Part shown: positions 8,720 through 18,200 of the stretch, one piece after another
Layout: every line of letters begins with the position of its first letter
How positions within the stretch are numbered: position 1 is the stretch's first letter
Source: Lachnospiraceae bacterium
GTDB lineage: Bacteria; Bacillota; Clostridia; Lachnospirales; Lachnospiraceae
NCBI GenBank assembly: GCA_015057555.1
Contig: SVEC01000010.1
Span: forward strand, 32,472 to 96,471
DNA length: 64,000 bases
Reading direction: 5' to 3'
The notes under the pieces: generated by a model
What the model saw: the letters and a program-made list of their open reading frames with translations, nothing else
Database searches by the model: none
Told to the model about the DNA's origin: nothing
Made by a program: the position numbers and the translations under genes

Positions 8720-10120
8720 CTACTTTTTTACAAACATCTTCTTTGCAGTATTAACAAACTCCTTATTATCCTTGGTTCTAACAAAAAGTTTAAGCACATC
8801 TTCGATAGCTTCTTCTGCTCTTAATCCTGCAAATGCTTTGTGCATACCATTTACAACCTCCTGCTCGTCCAAGTCAAGAAGAAGGTCATCTCTTCTAGTT
8901 CCAGACTTTGAAATATCTATAGCAGGGAATATTCTTTTCTCTGAAAGCTTTCTGTCGAGCACAAGCTCCATATTACCTGTACCCTTAAACTCCTCAAAAA
9001 CCACATCATCCATTCGGCTACCTGTTTCTACAAGTGCTGTAGCAAGAATTGTAAGGCTTCCACCCTCTCTCATATTTCTAGCCGCACCAAAGAATTTCTT
9101 AGGCATATGAAGAGCTGCTGGGTCAAGACCACCAGAAAGTGTTCTACCACTTGGTGGAACTGTAAGATTGTAGGCTCTAGCTAGTCTCGTAATACTGTCT
9201 AGAAGAATAACAACGTCCTTCTTGTGCTCTACAAGACGCTTCGCCCTCTCCATAACCATCTCTGATACTCGCTTATGGTGTTCTGGAAGCTCATCAAAGG
9301 TTGAATATATAACCTCTACATTTGGTCCCTCAATGGATTCTCTTATATCAGTTACCTCCTCTGGACGTTCGTCTATGAGGAGTACTATAAGATGCATATC
9401 TCTATTCTGAGTGCTAATACTCTTAGCAATAGACTTAAGAAGTGTTGTCTTTCCAGCCTTAGGTGGTGATACTATCATACCTCTTTGTCCCTTACCAATA
9501 GGTGAAAGTAGATCCACTATTCTTATAGAAACTGGTGCCCCCGGCTGGTCAAGCTTTATTCTCTCATCTGGGAATATTGGTGTAAGCTGCTCAAATGGTG
9601 TTCTCTTTGCAGCCTCTGTAGGTAACATACCATTGATACTCTTAACATAAAGAAGAGCACTAAACTTACTTCCATCATTAACCTTAACCGGACCCTCTAG
9701 TATATCTCCTTTTTTCATATTGAATTTCTTAATAAGCTGAGCTCCTACATAGATATCCTTATCTCCTGGAAGATAATTATCACTTCTAATAAAGCCATAT
9801 CCCTCCATAACCTCAAGGATTCCGTAAGCCATCTGTCCACTATCCTGAGCCGGGTCATATTCCTGTCCATCGTATACAGCAAGATTAGATGTCTTAGCCT
9901 CTGCTTCCTTTACTGACTGAGTAACTACTTCTTCCTTAGTCTCTATCTTGGTTTCAACAGTCTCCTGTGGTTGCTGAGCAGCCACCTTACTTGCAGTCAT
10001 AAGCTCTACCTTTTCAAGCAAATCAGCTAATTCCGGCTTCTTCATGGCCGAAACCCCTACAATCCCCTTGTCCTTTGCATATTGCCTCAATTCAGCAATT
10101 GTCATTTTTTTAAAATCCAT
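8720..10120 (-). CDS. rho: Transcription termination factor Rho
   Basis: Protein of 466 residues. N-terminal SAP-like Rho_N domain (3-40), a low-complexity Glu/Thr/Gln linker (45-85), the cold-shock RNA-binding domain (97-165) and the RecA-type ATPase domain. Walker A is at 219-226 (PPKAGKTT) and Walker B is [10 protein letters not shown]; the R-loop and Q-loop region [10 protein letters not shown] is intact. The hexamer loads on unstructured RNA and pulls transcripts from RNA polymerase. The linker is an insertion of the kind seen in many Gram-positive Rho proteins. AAGGAG precedes the ATG. Confidence 0.98.
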   Translation of the reverse strand: MDFKKMTIAELRQYAKDKGIVGVSAMKKPELADLLEKVELMTASKVAAQQPQETVETKIETKEEVVTQSVKEAEAKTSNLAVYDGQEYDPAQDSGQMAYGILEVMEGYGFIRSDNYLPGDKDIYVGAQLIKKFNMKKGDILEGPVKVNDGSKFSALLYVKSINGMLPTEAAKRTPFEQLTPIFPDERIKLDQPGAPVSIRIVDLLSPIGKGQRGMIVSPPKAGKTTLLKSIAKSISTQNRDMHLIVLLIDERPEEVTDIRESIEGPNVEVIYSTFDELPEHHKRVSEMVMERAKRLVEHKKDVVILLDSITRLARAYNLTVPPSGRTLSGGLDPAALHMPKKFFGAARNMREGGSLTILATALVETGSRMDDVVFEEFKGTGNMELVLDRKLSEKRIFPAIDISKSGTRRDDLLLDLDEQEVVNGMHKAFAGLRAEEAIEDVLKLFVRTKDNKEFVNTAKKMFVKK

Positions 10121-10269
10121 AATATCTCCTTATGTTTATGTAATTATTCTTATATCCTTTGGGTAAAATATCGAATTAACTAATAGAATCTCTCACTATA
10201 TCACTAAACACTGTAATAATAACATATCATCCTAAAAAGGTAAACTAAAAAATATATTTTTCGATTATA

Positions 10270-10299
10270 TTGATTTTGACTCATTATTTGTTTTATAAT
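10270..10299 (+). promoter_or_regulatory. Sigma-A type promoter of the DUF4364 gene
   Basis: TTGATT (10270-10275), 18-bp spacer, TATAAT (10294-10299). The predicted start near 10306 gives a leader of about 25 nt with AGGAGG at 10317-10322. Confidence 0.75.
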
Positions 10300-10329
10300 A
10301 GCAATATCTCTCACTTAGGAGGAATCGAT

Positions 10330-10848
10330 ATGGAAGGTTTGTTACTATATAAGCTTATTGTTCTGTTTATGCTAGATAGAACTGATTATACAATGACTAA
10401 TACACTTATATCTAATTTTATCGTAGATAAAGGCTACACCACTATGTTTAATCTACACGAGGCCTTAAGCGAAATGATTAGTAGTGACTTTATCTCTACT
10501 GATACCATTAGAGATACTATACATTACAAGATTACCACTCAAGGCGAGGAGGCTTTATCATATTTCGAAAATCGTCTACCCTATGCTATTAAAGAGGATA
10601 TTTTGGAATATCTTTCCAAAGAAAAAATAAATGTAAAAAATGAATCTGAGATCTATGCAGATTACTTTTATAATGACTCTAATTGGTACACCGTACAGTG
10701 TATCATAAAGGATAGACGTGAGACCCTTATGGATTTAAAATTTGATGTACCAACTAAATCACAGGCAGAGACTATTTGCAACAACTGGCGTGGAAAAAGC
10801 TCTTCTATATATGAATATTTGATTAATCAGCTATGGTTGTCTGAATAA
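10330..10848 (+). CDS. DUF4364 family protein
   Basis: Protein of 172 residues resembling DUF4364, an uncharacterised family of Clostridia. The N-terminal half (about 1-85) has the alternation of a winged-helix fold: three helices followed by a turn and the segment HYKITTQGEEAL, like the wing-and-helix end of PadR or MarR-like regulators. The C-terminal half is mixed alpha/beta with no catalytic motif. The ATG at 10330 is chosen because AGGAGG sits 7 nt upstream; an upstream ATG at 10270 lies in the promoter. It is one of few plus-strand genes here, and its 3' end overlaps engB tail-to-tail by 26 bp. A DNA-binding role is plausible, not shown. Confidence 0.75.
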   Translation: MEGLLLYKLIVLFMLDRTDYTMTNTLISNFIVDKGYTTMFNLHEALSEMISSDFISTDTIRDTIHYKITTQGEEALSYFENRLPYAIKEDILEYLSKEKINVKNESEIYADYFYNDSNWYTVQCIIKDRRETLMDLKFDVPTKSQAETICNNWRGKSSSIYEYLINQLWLSE

Positions 10849-11410
10849 GATTCCATATATCCTCTTTTCCCTGTTTTGACACAGCGGAGAAGGGGATTAT
10901 TTTTGTATCAGGAGTAAGCTTAAGTTTTTCCTTAATTATCTTTATACACTTATCCTTCTGACTTCTCTTAATCTTATCTAGCTTAGTAGCAATAATTACT
11001 GGTTTGTACCCATTTGCCAATATCCAATCATACATAGTAATATCATTTTCTCCTGGAGCATGTCTAATATCAATAAGCAAGAATACAGTTTTAAGTTGCC
11101 TAGAAGTATTAAGATACTTCTCTATCATCTTTCCCCACTTATTTCTTATCTCCATAGATACCTTTGCATAACCATATCCTGGCAAATCCACAAAATATAA
11201 TTCCTTATTAATATTATAAAAATTAATAGTTTGTGTCTTTCCTGGTGATGATGAGGTTCTAGCTAAAGATTTTCTATTAAGCAATCCATTAATCAATGAT
11301 GATTTTCCTACATTTGACTTTCCTGCAAAAGCAATCTCAGGAAGCTCATTCTCTGGGAGCTTACTTGTAATACCACATACCGTTTCTAGTTCTGCACTCT
11401 TTATAACCAT
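10823..11410 (-). CDS. engB: Ribosome biogenesis GTP-binding protein EngB/YsxC
   Basis: Protein of 195 residues. The G motifs are all present: G1 GKSNVGKSS, G3 DLPGYG, G4 TKLDK and G5 FSAVS. This Era-like GTPase assists 50S subunit assembly and is usually essential. I use the ATG at 11410, preceded by AGGAGGT at good distance, not the upstream start at 11467. It follows clpX, as in many Firmicutes. Its last 26 bp overlap the end of the DUF4364 gene on the other strand. Confidence 0.95.
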   Translation of the reverse strand: MVIKSAELETVCGITSKLPENELPEIAFAGKSNVGKSSLINGLLNRKSLARTSSSPGKTQTINFYNINKELYFVDLPGYGYAKVSMEIRNKWGKMIEKYLNTSRQLKTVFLLIDIRHAPGENDITMYDWILANGYKPVIIATKLDKIKRSQKDKCIKIIKEKLKLTPDTKIIPFSAVSKQGKEDIWNLIQTTIAD

Positions 11411-11490
11411 CTTTGTACCTCCTTGCCCTAGGGCAATTTCTTGTAATAATAATGGTGAATAGCTCATATCACGCTATTCACCACTATAAT

Positions 11491-12786
11491 TTACGCTATG
11501 CTATCTGCACTGCTAGTTCTAATATGTCTACGGAAGCTGTTCTTCTTCGCTCTTGGCTTGTCAGAATAAGTAACTATAGGATCTGCTCCATCAGTTACAA
11601 CCTCCTCAGTTATAACACATTTTTCAATGTATTCATCTGTTGGAATCTCATACATGAGATCCATAACAACCTTTTCAATGATAGATCTTAGTCCTCTGGC
11701 ACCAGTCTTTCTCTCCATAGCTTCCTTAGCTATAGCAAGAAGGGCCTTATGCTCAAACTCAAGTTCTACACCATCTAACTCAAAGAGCTTCATATACTGC
11801 TTACATATTGCACTCTTTGGCTCTGATAGTATACGAACCAATGCCTCCTCATCAAGTAAATCCAAGGTTACAGATACTGGTACTCTTCCTATAAATTCTG
11901 GAATAAGACCATATTTTATAAAGTCACCTGGCTGAACAAGCTTGAGTAACTCGTTATCCTGCTCTTTAGTCTTTGATATAACATTTGCATTAAATCCAAT
12001 AGCTTTTTTACCTACTCTATTCTCAATTATCTTATCCATGCCCTCAAAGGCACCACCACAGATAAATAAGATATTTGTAGTATCAATCTGAATAAACTCC
12101 TGCTGCGGATGCTTACGACCACCCTGTGGTGGCACTGAAGCAACTGTTCCCTCTATAATCTTAAGGAGCGCTTGCTGTACACCCTCACCAGATACGTCTC
12201 TAGTTATAGAAACATTCTCAGATTTTTTAGTAATCTTATCAATCTCATCAATATAAATTATTCCACACTGTGCTCTATCAATATCATAGTCTGCAGCCTG
12301 AATAAGCTTAAGTAAAATATTCTCTACATCCTCACCAACATAACCAGCCTCTGTAAGTGTTGTTGCATCTGCTATGGCAAATGGAACATTGAGAAGCTTA
12401 GCTAATGTCTGTGCTAGATAAGTCTTACCTGAACCAGTAGGTCCAATCATGATAATATTACTCTTTTGAAGTTCAACATCAAAATCCTTTTCAGCAAGGA
12501 TTCTTTTATAATGATTATATACTGCTACAGAAAGAACCTTTTTCGCAGCTTCCTGACCTACAACATAGTCATCAAGAAATTCTTTAATTTCCTTTGGCTT
12601 TAAAAGATTAATATCAGTGTCTATAAAATCATCCTCAAATTCATCCTGAATTATCTCTGAACAAATGTCTACACACTCATCACATATATAAACGTTGTGA
12701 CCTGCTATTAACTTTCTAACCTGCTCCTGTGACTTATTACAAAAAGAGCATCTTGGTTTCTTTCTATCGTCTGTACGATTAGCCAT
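11491..12786 (-). CDS. clpX: ATP-dependent Clp protease ATP-binding subunit ClpX
   Basis: Protein of 431 residues. The N-terminal zinc-binding domain has Cys13, Cys16, Cys35 and Cys38. The AAA+ module carries Walker A GPTGSGKT, Walker [10 protein letters not shown], the pore loop GYVGEDVE and the GARGLRSI sensor-2 segment. ClpX unfolds tagged substrates and feeds them to ClpP, whose gene is 19 bp upstream. The ATG at 12786 has GAGGTG ahead; the GTG at 12795 would place that ribosome site inside the coding region. tig, clpP and clpX form one transcription unit. Confidence 0.97.
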   Translation of the reverse strand: MANRTDDRKKPRCSFCNKSQEQVRKLIAGHNVYICDECVDICSEIIQDEFEDDFIDTDINLLKPKEIKEFLDDYVVGQEAAKKVLSVAVYNHYKRILAEKDFDVELQKSNIIMIGPTGSGKTYLAQTLAKLLNVPFAIADATTLTEAGYVGEDVENILLKLIQAADYDIDRAQCGIIYIDEIDKITKKSENVSITRDVSGEGVQQALLKIIEGTVASVPPQGGRKHPQQEFIQIDTTNILFICGGAFEGMDKIIENRVGKKAIGFNANVISKTKEQDNELLKLVQPGDFIKYGLIPEFIGRVPVSVTLDLLDEEALVRILSEPKSAICKQYMKLFELDGVELEFEHKALLAIAKEAMERKTGARGLRSIIEKVVMDLMYEIPTDEYIEKCVITEEVVTDGADPIVTYSDKPRAKKNSFRRHIRTSSADSIA

Positions 12787-12805
12787 ATAAGCCACCTCTT
12801 TAAAT

Positions 12806-13390
12806 TTATTGTCTGCTTGTTACAACATGATCGATAAGACCATATTCTAAAGCCTCCTGTGCACTTAAGAAATTATCTCTCTCAGTGTCTCTTTCAATTA
12901 TATCAAGTGGCTTTCCTGTCGCTTCACTTAATAAAGTGTTAAGCTTTGTCCTAGTCTTAATAATATGGTCAGCATGAATTTTAATATCAGATGCTTGACC
13001 CTTTGTACCACCCAAAGGCTGATGAATCATAATCTCTGAATTAGGAAGGGCATATCTTTTTCCCTTTGCGCCACCAGCAAGCAAGAACGCTCCCATACTA
13101 GCAGCCATACCAACACAGATTGTTGATACATCACACTTAATATAATTCATTGTATCGTATATACCCATACCTGCACTAACTGAGCCACCTGGACTGTTAA
13201 TGTAAAGGCTTATATCCTTTGTAGGATCCTCTGACTCAAGGAATAAAAGCTGAGCTATAACTAGGCTAGCTGTGGTATCATTCACCTGATCTCCCAAAAA
13301 TATTATTCTATCCTTTAAAAGTCTGGAATAAATATCGTATGAGCGCTCACCTCTACTGGTTTGCTCAACTACCATAGGCACTAATGACAT
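12806..13390 (-). CDS. clpP: ATP-dependent Clp protease proteolytic subunit ClpP
   Basis: Protein of 194 residues with the complete catalytic triad Ser98 (GMAASMG), His123 (MIHQPLGG) and Asp172. The N-terminus [20 protein letters not shown] is the axial loop region with little or no propeptide. Fourteen subunits form the degradation chamber served by ClpX. AGGAGG precedes the ATG. The gene sits between tig and clpX, a common Clostridia arrangement for co-ordinated folding and degradation. Confidence 0.98.
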   Translation of the reverse strand: MSLVPMVVEQTSRGERSYDIYSRLLKDRIIFLGDQVNDTTASLVIAQLLFLESEDPTKDISLYINSPGGSVSAGMGIYDTMNYIKCDVSTICVGMAASMGAFLLAGGAKGKRYALPNSEIMIHQPLGGTKGQASDIKIHADHIIKTRTKLNTLLSEATGKPLDIIERDTERDNFLSAQEALEYGLIDHVVTSRQ

Positions 13391-13393
13391 GGA

Positions 13394-14680
13394 TTATACC
13401 TCCTTGCAATTTGCAACTAAGAAATCAAGAGCCTTTCTTGAGCAAACGTCCTGCTTAACTGACTTTGCTTCCTTATCGCCCATAATCTCCTTAATCTTCT
13501 CAACGTCCATCTGATAAGCGTTAGCCATATTCTTGAGTTGCTCTTCAAACTCCTCGTCAGTAGCTGTAATACCCTCTAACTTAACTACCTCCTCAAGAAC
13601 AAGACCAGTCTTAATTCTAGCAATTGCGTCTGGCTTAATTCTCTCAAGTAACTCTTCCTTGGAAGTGTTAGTAAGCTTTAAGTACTGCTCCATCTGAAGT
13701 CCCTGGTACATCATACTCTGCTCGAACTCTGCAAACATCTTTTCCTGATTGTACTCAATCATTGCCTCTGGAATCTCAACCTCTGCAGACTCTGATAGCT
13801 TTTCAAGAATTCTAGCCTGCTTCTCTGACTTAACTTCCTTCTCCTTCTTAACCTCAAGTACCTTCTTAACATCTTCCTTGTACTCTGCAAAAGTATCAAA
13901 TGCTGAAACCTCAGATGCGAAATCGTCATCTAACTCTGGTAACTCAATTGCATTAATTCCAAGAAGTTCTACCTTAAATACTGCTGGCTTACCTGCAAGG
14001 TCTGCTGCGTGATACTCCTCTGGGAAAGTAACATTAACATCAAAGCTATCGCCGATATTTTTACCAACAATCTGATCCTCAAATGTATCGATAAATGAAT
14101 GTGAACCAAGAGTAAGCTTGTAGTTCTCTCCCTTTCCACCTTCAAATGCCTCTCCGTCCATATAACCATCAAAGTTAATAAGAACCTCGTCCTCTAACTG
14201 AGCCGCTCTATCATCTACAGTAACCTTTGTAGCATTCTGCTTCTGCTCCTCTAAGATTCTAGCCATAACCTCATCTTCAGTAACCTCAGTAGGAATCTTT
14301 TCGATCTCTACACCCTTGTACTCACCAATCTTAATCTCTGGCTTAATTGCTACAACTGCAGTAAAGATAAAGTTCTTTCCCTTACCAATCTGCTCTACAT
14401 CTATCTCAGGATTAGATACTACATCTTCCTCACAATTTTCTAATTCCTTCGGATAATACTCGTTAATAAGTCTATTTGCTGCTTCATCATAAAATACCTC
14501 TGGACCATAAACCTTCTCGATCATAGCCTGTGGCACCTTACCTCTTCTAAAGCCCTGAAGATTAATCTGATTCTTCATCTTATGGTAAGCAGCTGTCATA
14601 GCCTTTTCAAATTCTTCTGCTGGCACTTCAATAGTAAGCTTCGCCATGCTTCCTTCTAATTTTTCAACTGATAAACTCAT
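13394..14680 (-). CDS. tig: Trigger factor (ribosome-associated chaperone and prolyl isomerase)
   Basis: Protein of 428 residues. The N-terminal ribosome-binding domain has the signature GFRRGKVP (about residues 45-52). The FKBP-type isomerase domain spans roughly 150-245 (DGYMDGEAFEGG), followed by the helical C-terminal chaperone arms. It receives nascent chains at the ribosome exit. The ATG at 14680 has AAGGAGG at good spacing; the frame extends to 14704, which adds residues before the family's usual MSLSVEKLEG-like start. It heads the tig-clpP-clpX unit. Confidence 0.97.
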   Translation of the reverse strand: MSLSVEKLEGSMAKLTIEVPAEEFEKAMTAAYHKMKNQINLQGFRRGKVPQAMIEKVYGPEVFYDEAANRLINEYYPKELENCEEDVVSNPEIDVEQIGKGKNFIFTAVVAIKPEIKIGEYKGVEIEKIPTEVTEDEVMARILEEQKQNATKVTVDDRAAQLEDEVLINFDGYMDGEAFEGGKGENYKLTLGSHSFIDTFEDQIVGKNIGDSFDVNVTFPEEYHAADLAGKPAVFKVELLGINAIELPELDDDFASEVSAFDTFAEYKEDVKKVLEVKKEKEVKSEKQARILEKLSESAEVEIPEAMIEYNQEKMFAEFEQSMMYQGLQMEQYLKLTNTSKEELLERIKPDAIARIKTGLVLEEVVKLEGITATDEEFEEQLKNMANAYQMDVEKIKEIMGDKEAKSVKQDVCSRKALDFLVANCKEV

Positions 14681-14788
14681 TTGTCTTTCCTCCTTATATT
14701 GCAAAACGCACTATTCATTGGATTATATCATAAGAATTAAGACAAGTCTATATTTTTTAATAAAAATCATAATCAAATCTATGCACAC

Positions 14789-14856
14789 AAAAAGGCCTGT
14801 CTAATATATATGCTGTTACATTAAAAATAATAACATATATATAAACAAGCCTTTAT
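14789..14856 (-). terminator. Long-stem intrinsic terminator after the spore protein gene
   Basis: AAAGGC (14791-14796) pairs with GCCTTT (14849-14854), extended inward by an AT-rich imperfect stem of about 18 further pairs. Five T follow on the minus strand. It isolates the short spore protein gene from tig. Confidence 0.85.
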
Positions 14857-14889
14857 ATTTGATGATTATACTTGGATTACGCTTGGTAA

Positions 14890-15096
14890 TTACTTACCTG
14901 CCATCTGCTCCTGCTGTCTCTTAATCATCTGTCTAACCATCTCACCACCAACTGAACCGTTCTCACGTGATGTTAAGTCACCGTTATATCCCTGCTTAAG
15001 ATTAACTCCAAGCTCGCTGGCAACCTCCATCTTAAACTTGTTCATAGCTTCCTTAGCATTTGGTGCTGCATAATTGTTTGAATTAGTGTTTGACAT
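14890..15096 (-). CDS. Alpha/beta-type small acid-soluble spore protein
   Basis: Protein of 68 residues with the two hallmark segments: the KFKMEVASELGV helix containing the germination-protease cleavage site, and GYNGDLTSRENGSVGGEMVRQMI. These proteins coat spore DNA, protecting it from damage, and are degraded at germination. The ATG at 15096 has GGAGG 9 nt upstream. The gene stands alone with its own terminator, as usual for sporulation-specific sasp genes. Its presence shows spore-former ancestry even though many Lachnospiraceae rarely sporulate. I could not identify a convincing sigma-G promoter in the 105-bp upstream gap. Confidence 0.93.
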   Translation of the reverse strand: MSNTNSNNYAAPNAKEAMNKFKMEVASELGVNLKQGYNGDLTSRENGSVGGEMVRQMIKRQQEQMAGK

Positions 15097-15201
15097 AATC
15101 AATTACCTCCATAAATTATTTAAGACTTTTGTCTTATTAGTATTATTTGAAATACTAAGAATTCTATGTATGGTAATTAATGTCTATATTTTTGATTTTA
15201 A

Positions 15202-18200
15202 TTATTCTTCACGTTTTCTTTTATTAATTAAAATCATACCAGTTGCTGATGCAAGCATAAGAGCTATGAGACCAATTATCGGTGCCTCATCACCAGTCTG
15301 AGGTGAAACTCCTGAGCCTAAATAAGGATGGTTTGTAGGTTGCTTATTGATATCATCCTTATCAGCATCTCCCTTCTTATCATCTGTTGGTTTATTATTT
15401 GTTGGAGGTGTCTCTGTAGTAGGTGGTTTAACCTCCTTCTCCTTTGCTATAAACCAAGCAGAAATAATTGTATCTTTATTTATACTATTATAATCTGTAT
15501 CCCAACCTGAGAAAACATACGTATATTTTTCTGTCTCTGACTTCTTAGGTGTCTCTGTAGGAGGTGTTGCAGGATTACCCTCAACAACGGTTTCAGTTTT
15601 CATAATATTACCATTACCATCTATCCACTTTACAGTGTACTCCTTCTTAGTCTCAATAAGTCTGTAAAGAGCATATACTGAGAATCTATCAGTAGAAATT
15701 GTCACATAATTCTGTGATAATGCTACATCAGAGCCAGCCCAATTAATATATGCATAATCACTTCCGCTCTGATGAACTGAAGCCACATAAATCTTCTGTC
15801 CAGCTAAATCACCAAGTGGGAAAGATACTGTTACAGGCTCTGCGAGTCTAGTAATGTTAGCAGGGGTTCCATTTACAAGTTTACCCTCAGCATCTCTTAC
15901 TTCCTTAACCACATAAAGCTGAATGTATCTTTCTATAACACCATTCTTGCCTATCTTATCTATAAATATACCTTCTGTGGTCTTATCAATCTCACTTACT
16001 GTAATATAATTTGCATATAGAGTAATATTTACTGTACCACCCTCTGCTACAACCTCAAGGTCCTCATCTGTAACATTTCCGTTATAGAGAGCTGTATTGT
16101 AAATTTTATCAAGACCGTCAGCTGTAATATTAATAGAGTTATCCTTCACAACAACACTTGTGCTAAGTCCATCTAATACAAAATGTACTCCACCCTTTGT
16201 TGCATAATCTGTAGGATATGAAATTCCTCCATTTGTTACGGTTACTGTGCTAACCTCGCTTAATAATCCGTTTGTAGCAACAATTCTATAATTTCCATCA
16301 GCTACATTTTTGAAGATATAATCTACATCATCCTCTGTCTTAAGCTCCACACCTGCAATTACTGTATTTGCTTCATAAAGTGCTACATATACAGGGTATG
16401 TCTTATAATCATCCGGAAGCTCCTCTCCATAAGTTACGCTACCATAAACTGTTGCTGTAGATGTAAGGTCTGCTGTTCTAAAGCTTCCCTCTACAACCTT
16501 TACTTCATTAGAATTAGAAGTAATTGCATATACCTTATAATCATAAACTGTATTTGACTCTAAGTTTCTGAAGGTGTAATCCATGCGTACACCATACTCT
16601 TCATCATATTTGTTGCTTAATGCAGTATCGTAATTTGACTGGCCAGCCTTCTTATAAGCAATATAACAATCAGAGATAGGATATGTTCCCTCTATAACCT
16701 TAGCATCAATATATGCTCCTGTTGGAGTAATATCAATTACCGGACTTACCTGAAGAGTAAGTGGTGCAAATTCTGTAGCCTCTGATTCATTACCAGCAAT
16801 ATCTTTTGCAACAACTTTATATGTCTGATTATTGCTAGCTACAAAGCTTCCTGTTATTACACCATCCACATCTGTTACTTCAACAGCTTCATCATTTACA
16901 TAAACTTCATCTGTGTCAACACCACTAATTTCATCTGTAACAACAAACTTAATTACTGTATTTCCATCCTCGTCAACTGATGAGTCTGTAATGGTAACCT
17001 TAGGTCCATTTACATCTATCTTTAGGGTTTTAGTTACCACATCACTTACGCAATCTGCTTTGCTCTTACTCCAAGCTTCTATTACGATTTCACCTTCACT
17101 AGTTATATTTAATTGCTCAGACTCACTATCAACTGTAGACTGAATCTGATTGCCACCAACAGTCATCTTATATGTTGTAGTTACTGGAACGCCGTCGCTT
17201 GTCTTTTCCTGCGAAAGGATAGTCACCGTTGGAAGCTCATTAATATACCAATCATCGTTACCAAGAATACCATCTACACTAATAACTGGTGCCTCAGGTA
17301 TTACATCTGATATTCCACTAAATGTCACTTCCTTTCTGGCAATATTACCAGCATTATCAGTAGCAACAATTACATATGTTCCATTTGAAGTAATCTCCTT
17401 TGAGTAGAACTCCTGTGGTCCCCATGTTCCTAATAATGCTTCATCTGTTTCCGAACCATAATATAGCTGAACAGAAGCCACTCCACTCTCATTAGTTCCC
17501 TCTTCAACCTCAAATACGAAAACTACACCTGAAAGGTATTCATCACTGTCTGCTTCATAATCATCACATATAATAACTGGTGCCTTTCCATCGAATAAGA
17601 ATGGTCCCTTTTGTTCAAGGGCTACGTAATTTCCAGCATTATCATATAGTACCGCACTTACATAATATGAACCAACTAAGGCATCTTCACCAGATACTGA
17701 TTCATTGAAATCATATGTAGTAAGCTTACCATAATCCGTTGCAGAACCCGTCTTAGTTCCTGCTATTACCATTGAAACGCTATCATGTGCATTCTCAGTT
17801 ATTGGTGTAACTGTACCTGTCGGATCTGTAATACTCCATGTAATTCTATTAACACCACTTTCTGAATCTGAAGCTGAAACATTAAAGTTAAGACCATTAT
17901 ACCAAGTATCTTGAACTGTACCTTGGCCATTAGCATCAGTTACTACAATCTCTGCAGAATTGATAGTATTCTCAATCATCCACTCATAATAATTCTGAGC
18001 TGACTGTCCTTCCTTAATAAAGTTAATTGCCTCATTGAGCTTAACCTTACTCTGTGCTGAAGGATTTCCTGTTGTATCTACTGCATATACAACAAGCTGT
18101 CCTGATACACCAGTTCCAATAGTGACAGTTGCTGTATAATTACCATTTATAGCATTCTTATTAAGTTTAATCTCACCATTAAACTCACTCTTAATATTAC

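Noticed and set aside
10269..10299. ATG at 10270 as start of the DUF4364 protein
   Set aside because: It lies in the promoter. AGGAGG is placed for the ATG at 10330.
15136..15158. 8-bp inverted repeat ahead of the spore protein gene as a terminator of the adhesin gene
   Set aside because: No T-run follows on the minus strand and the loop and stem are AT-only; too weak to call.
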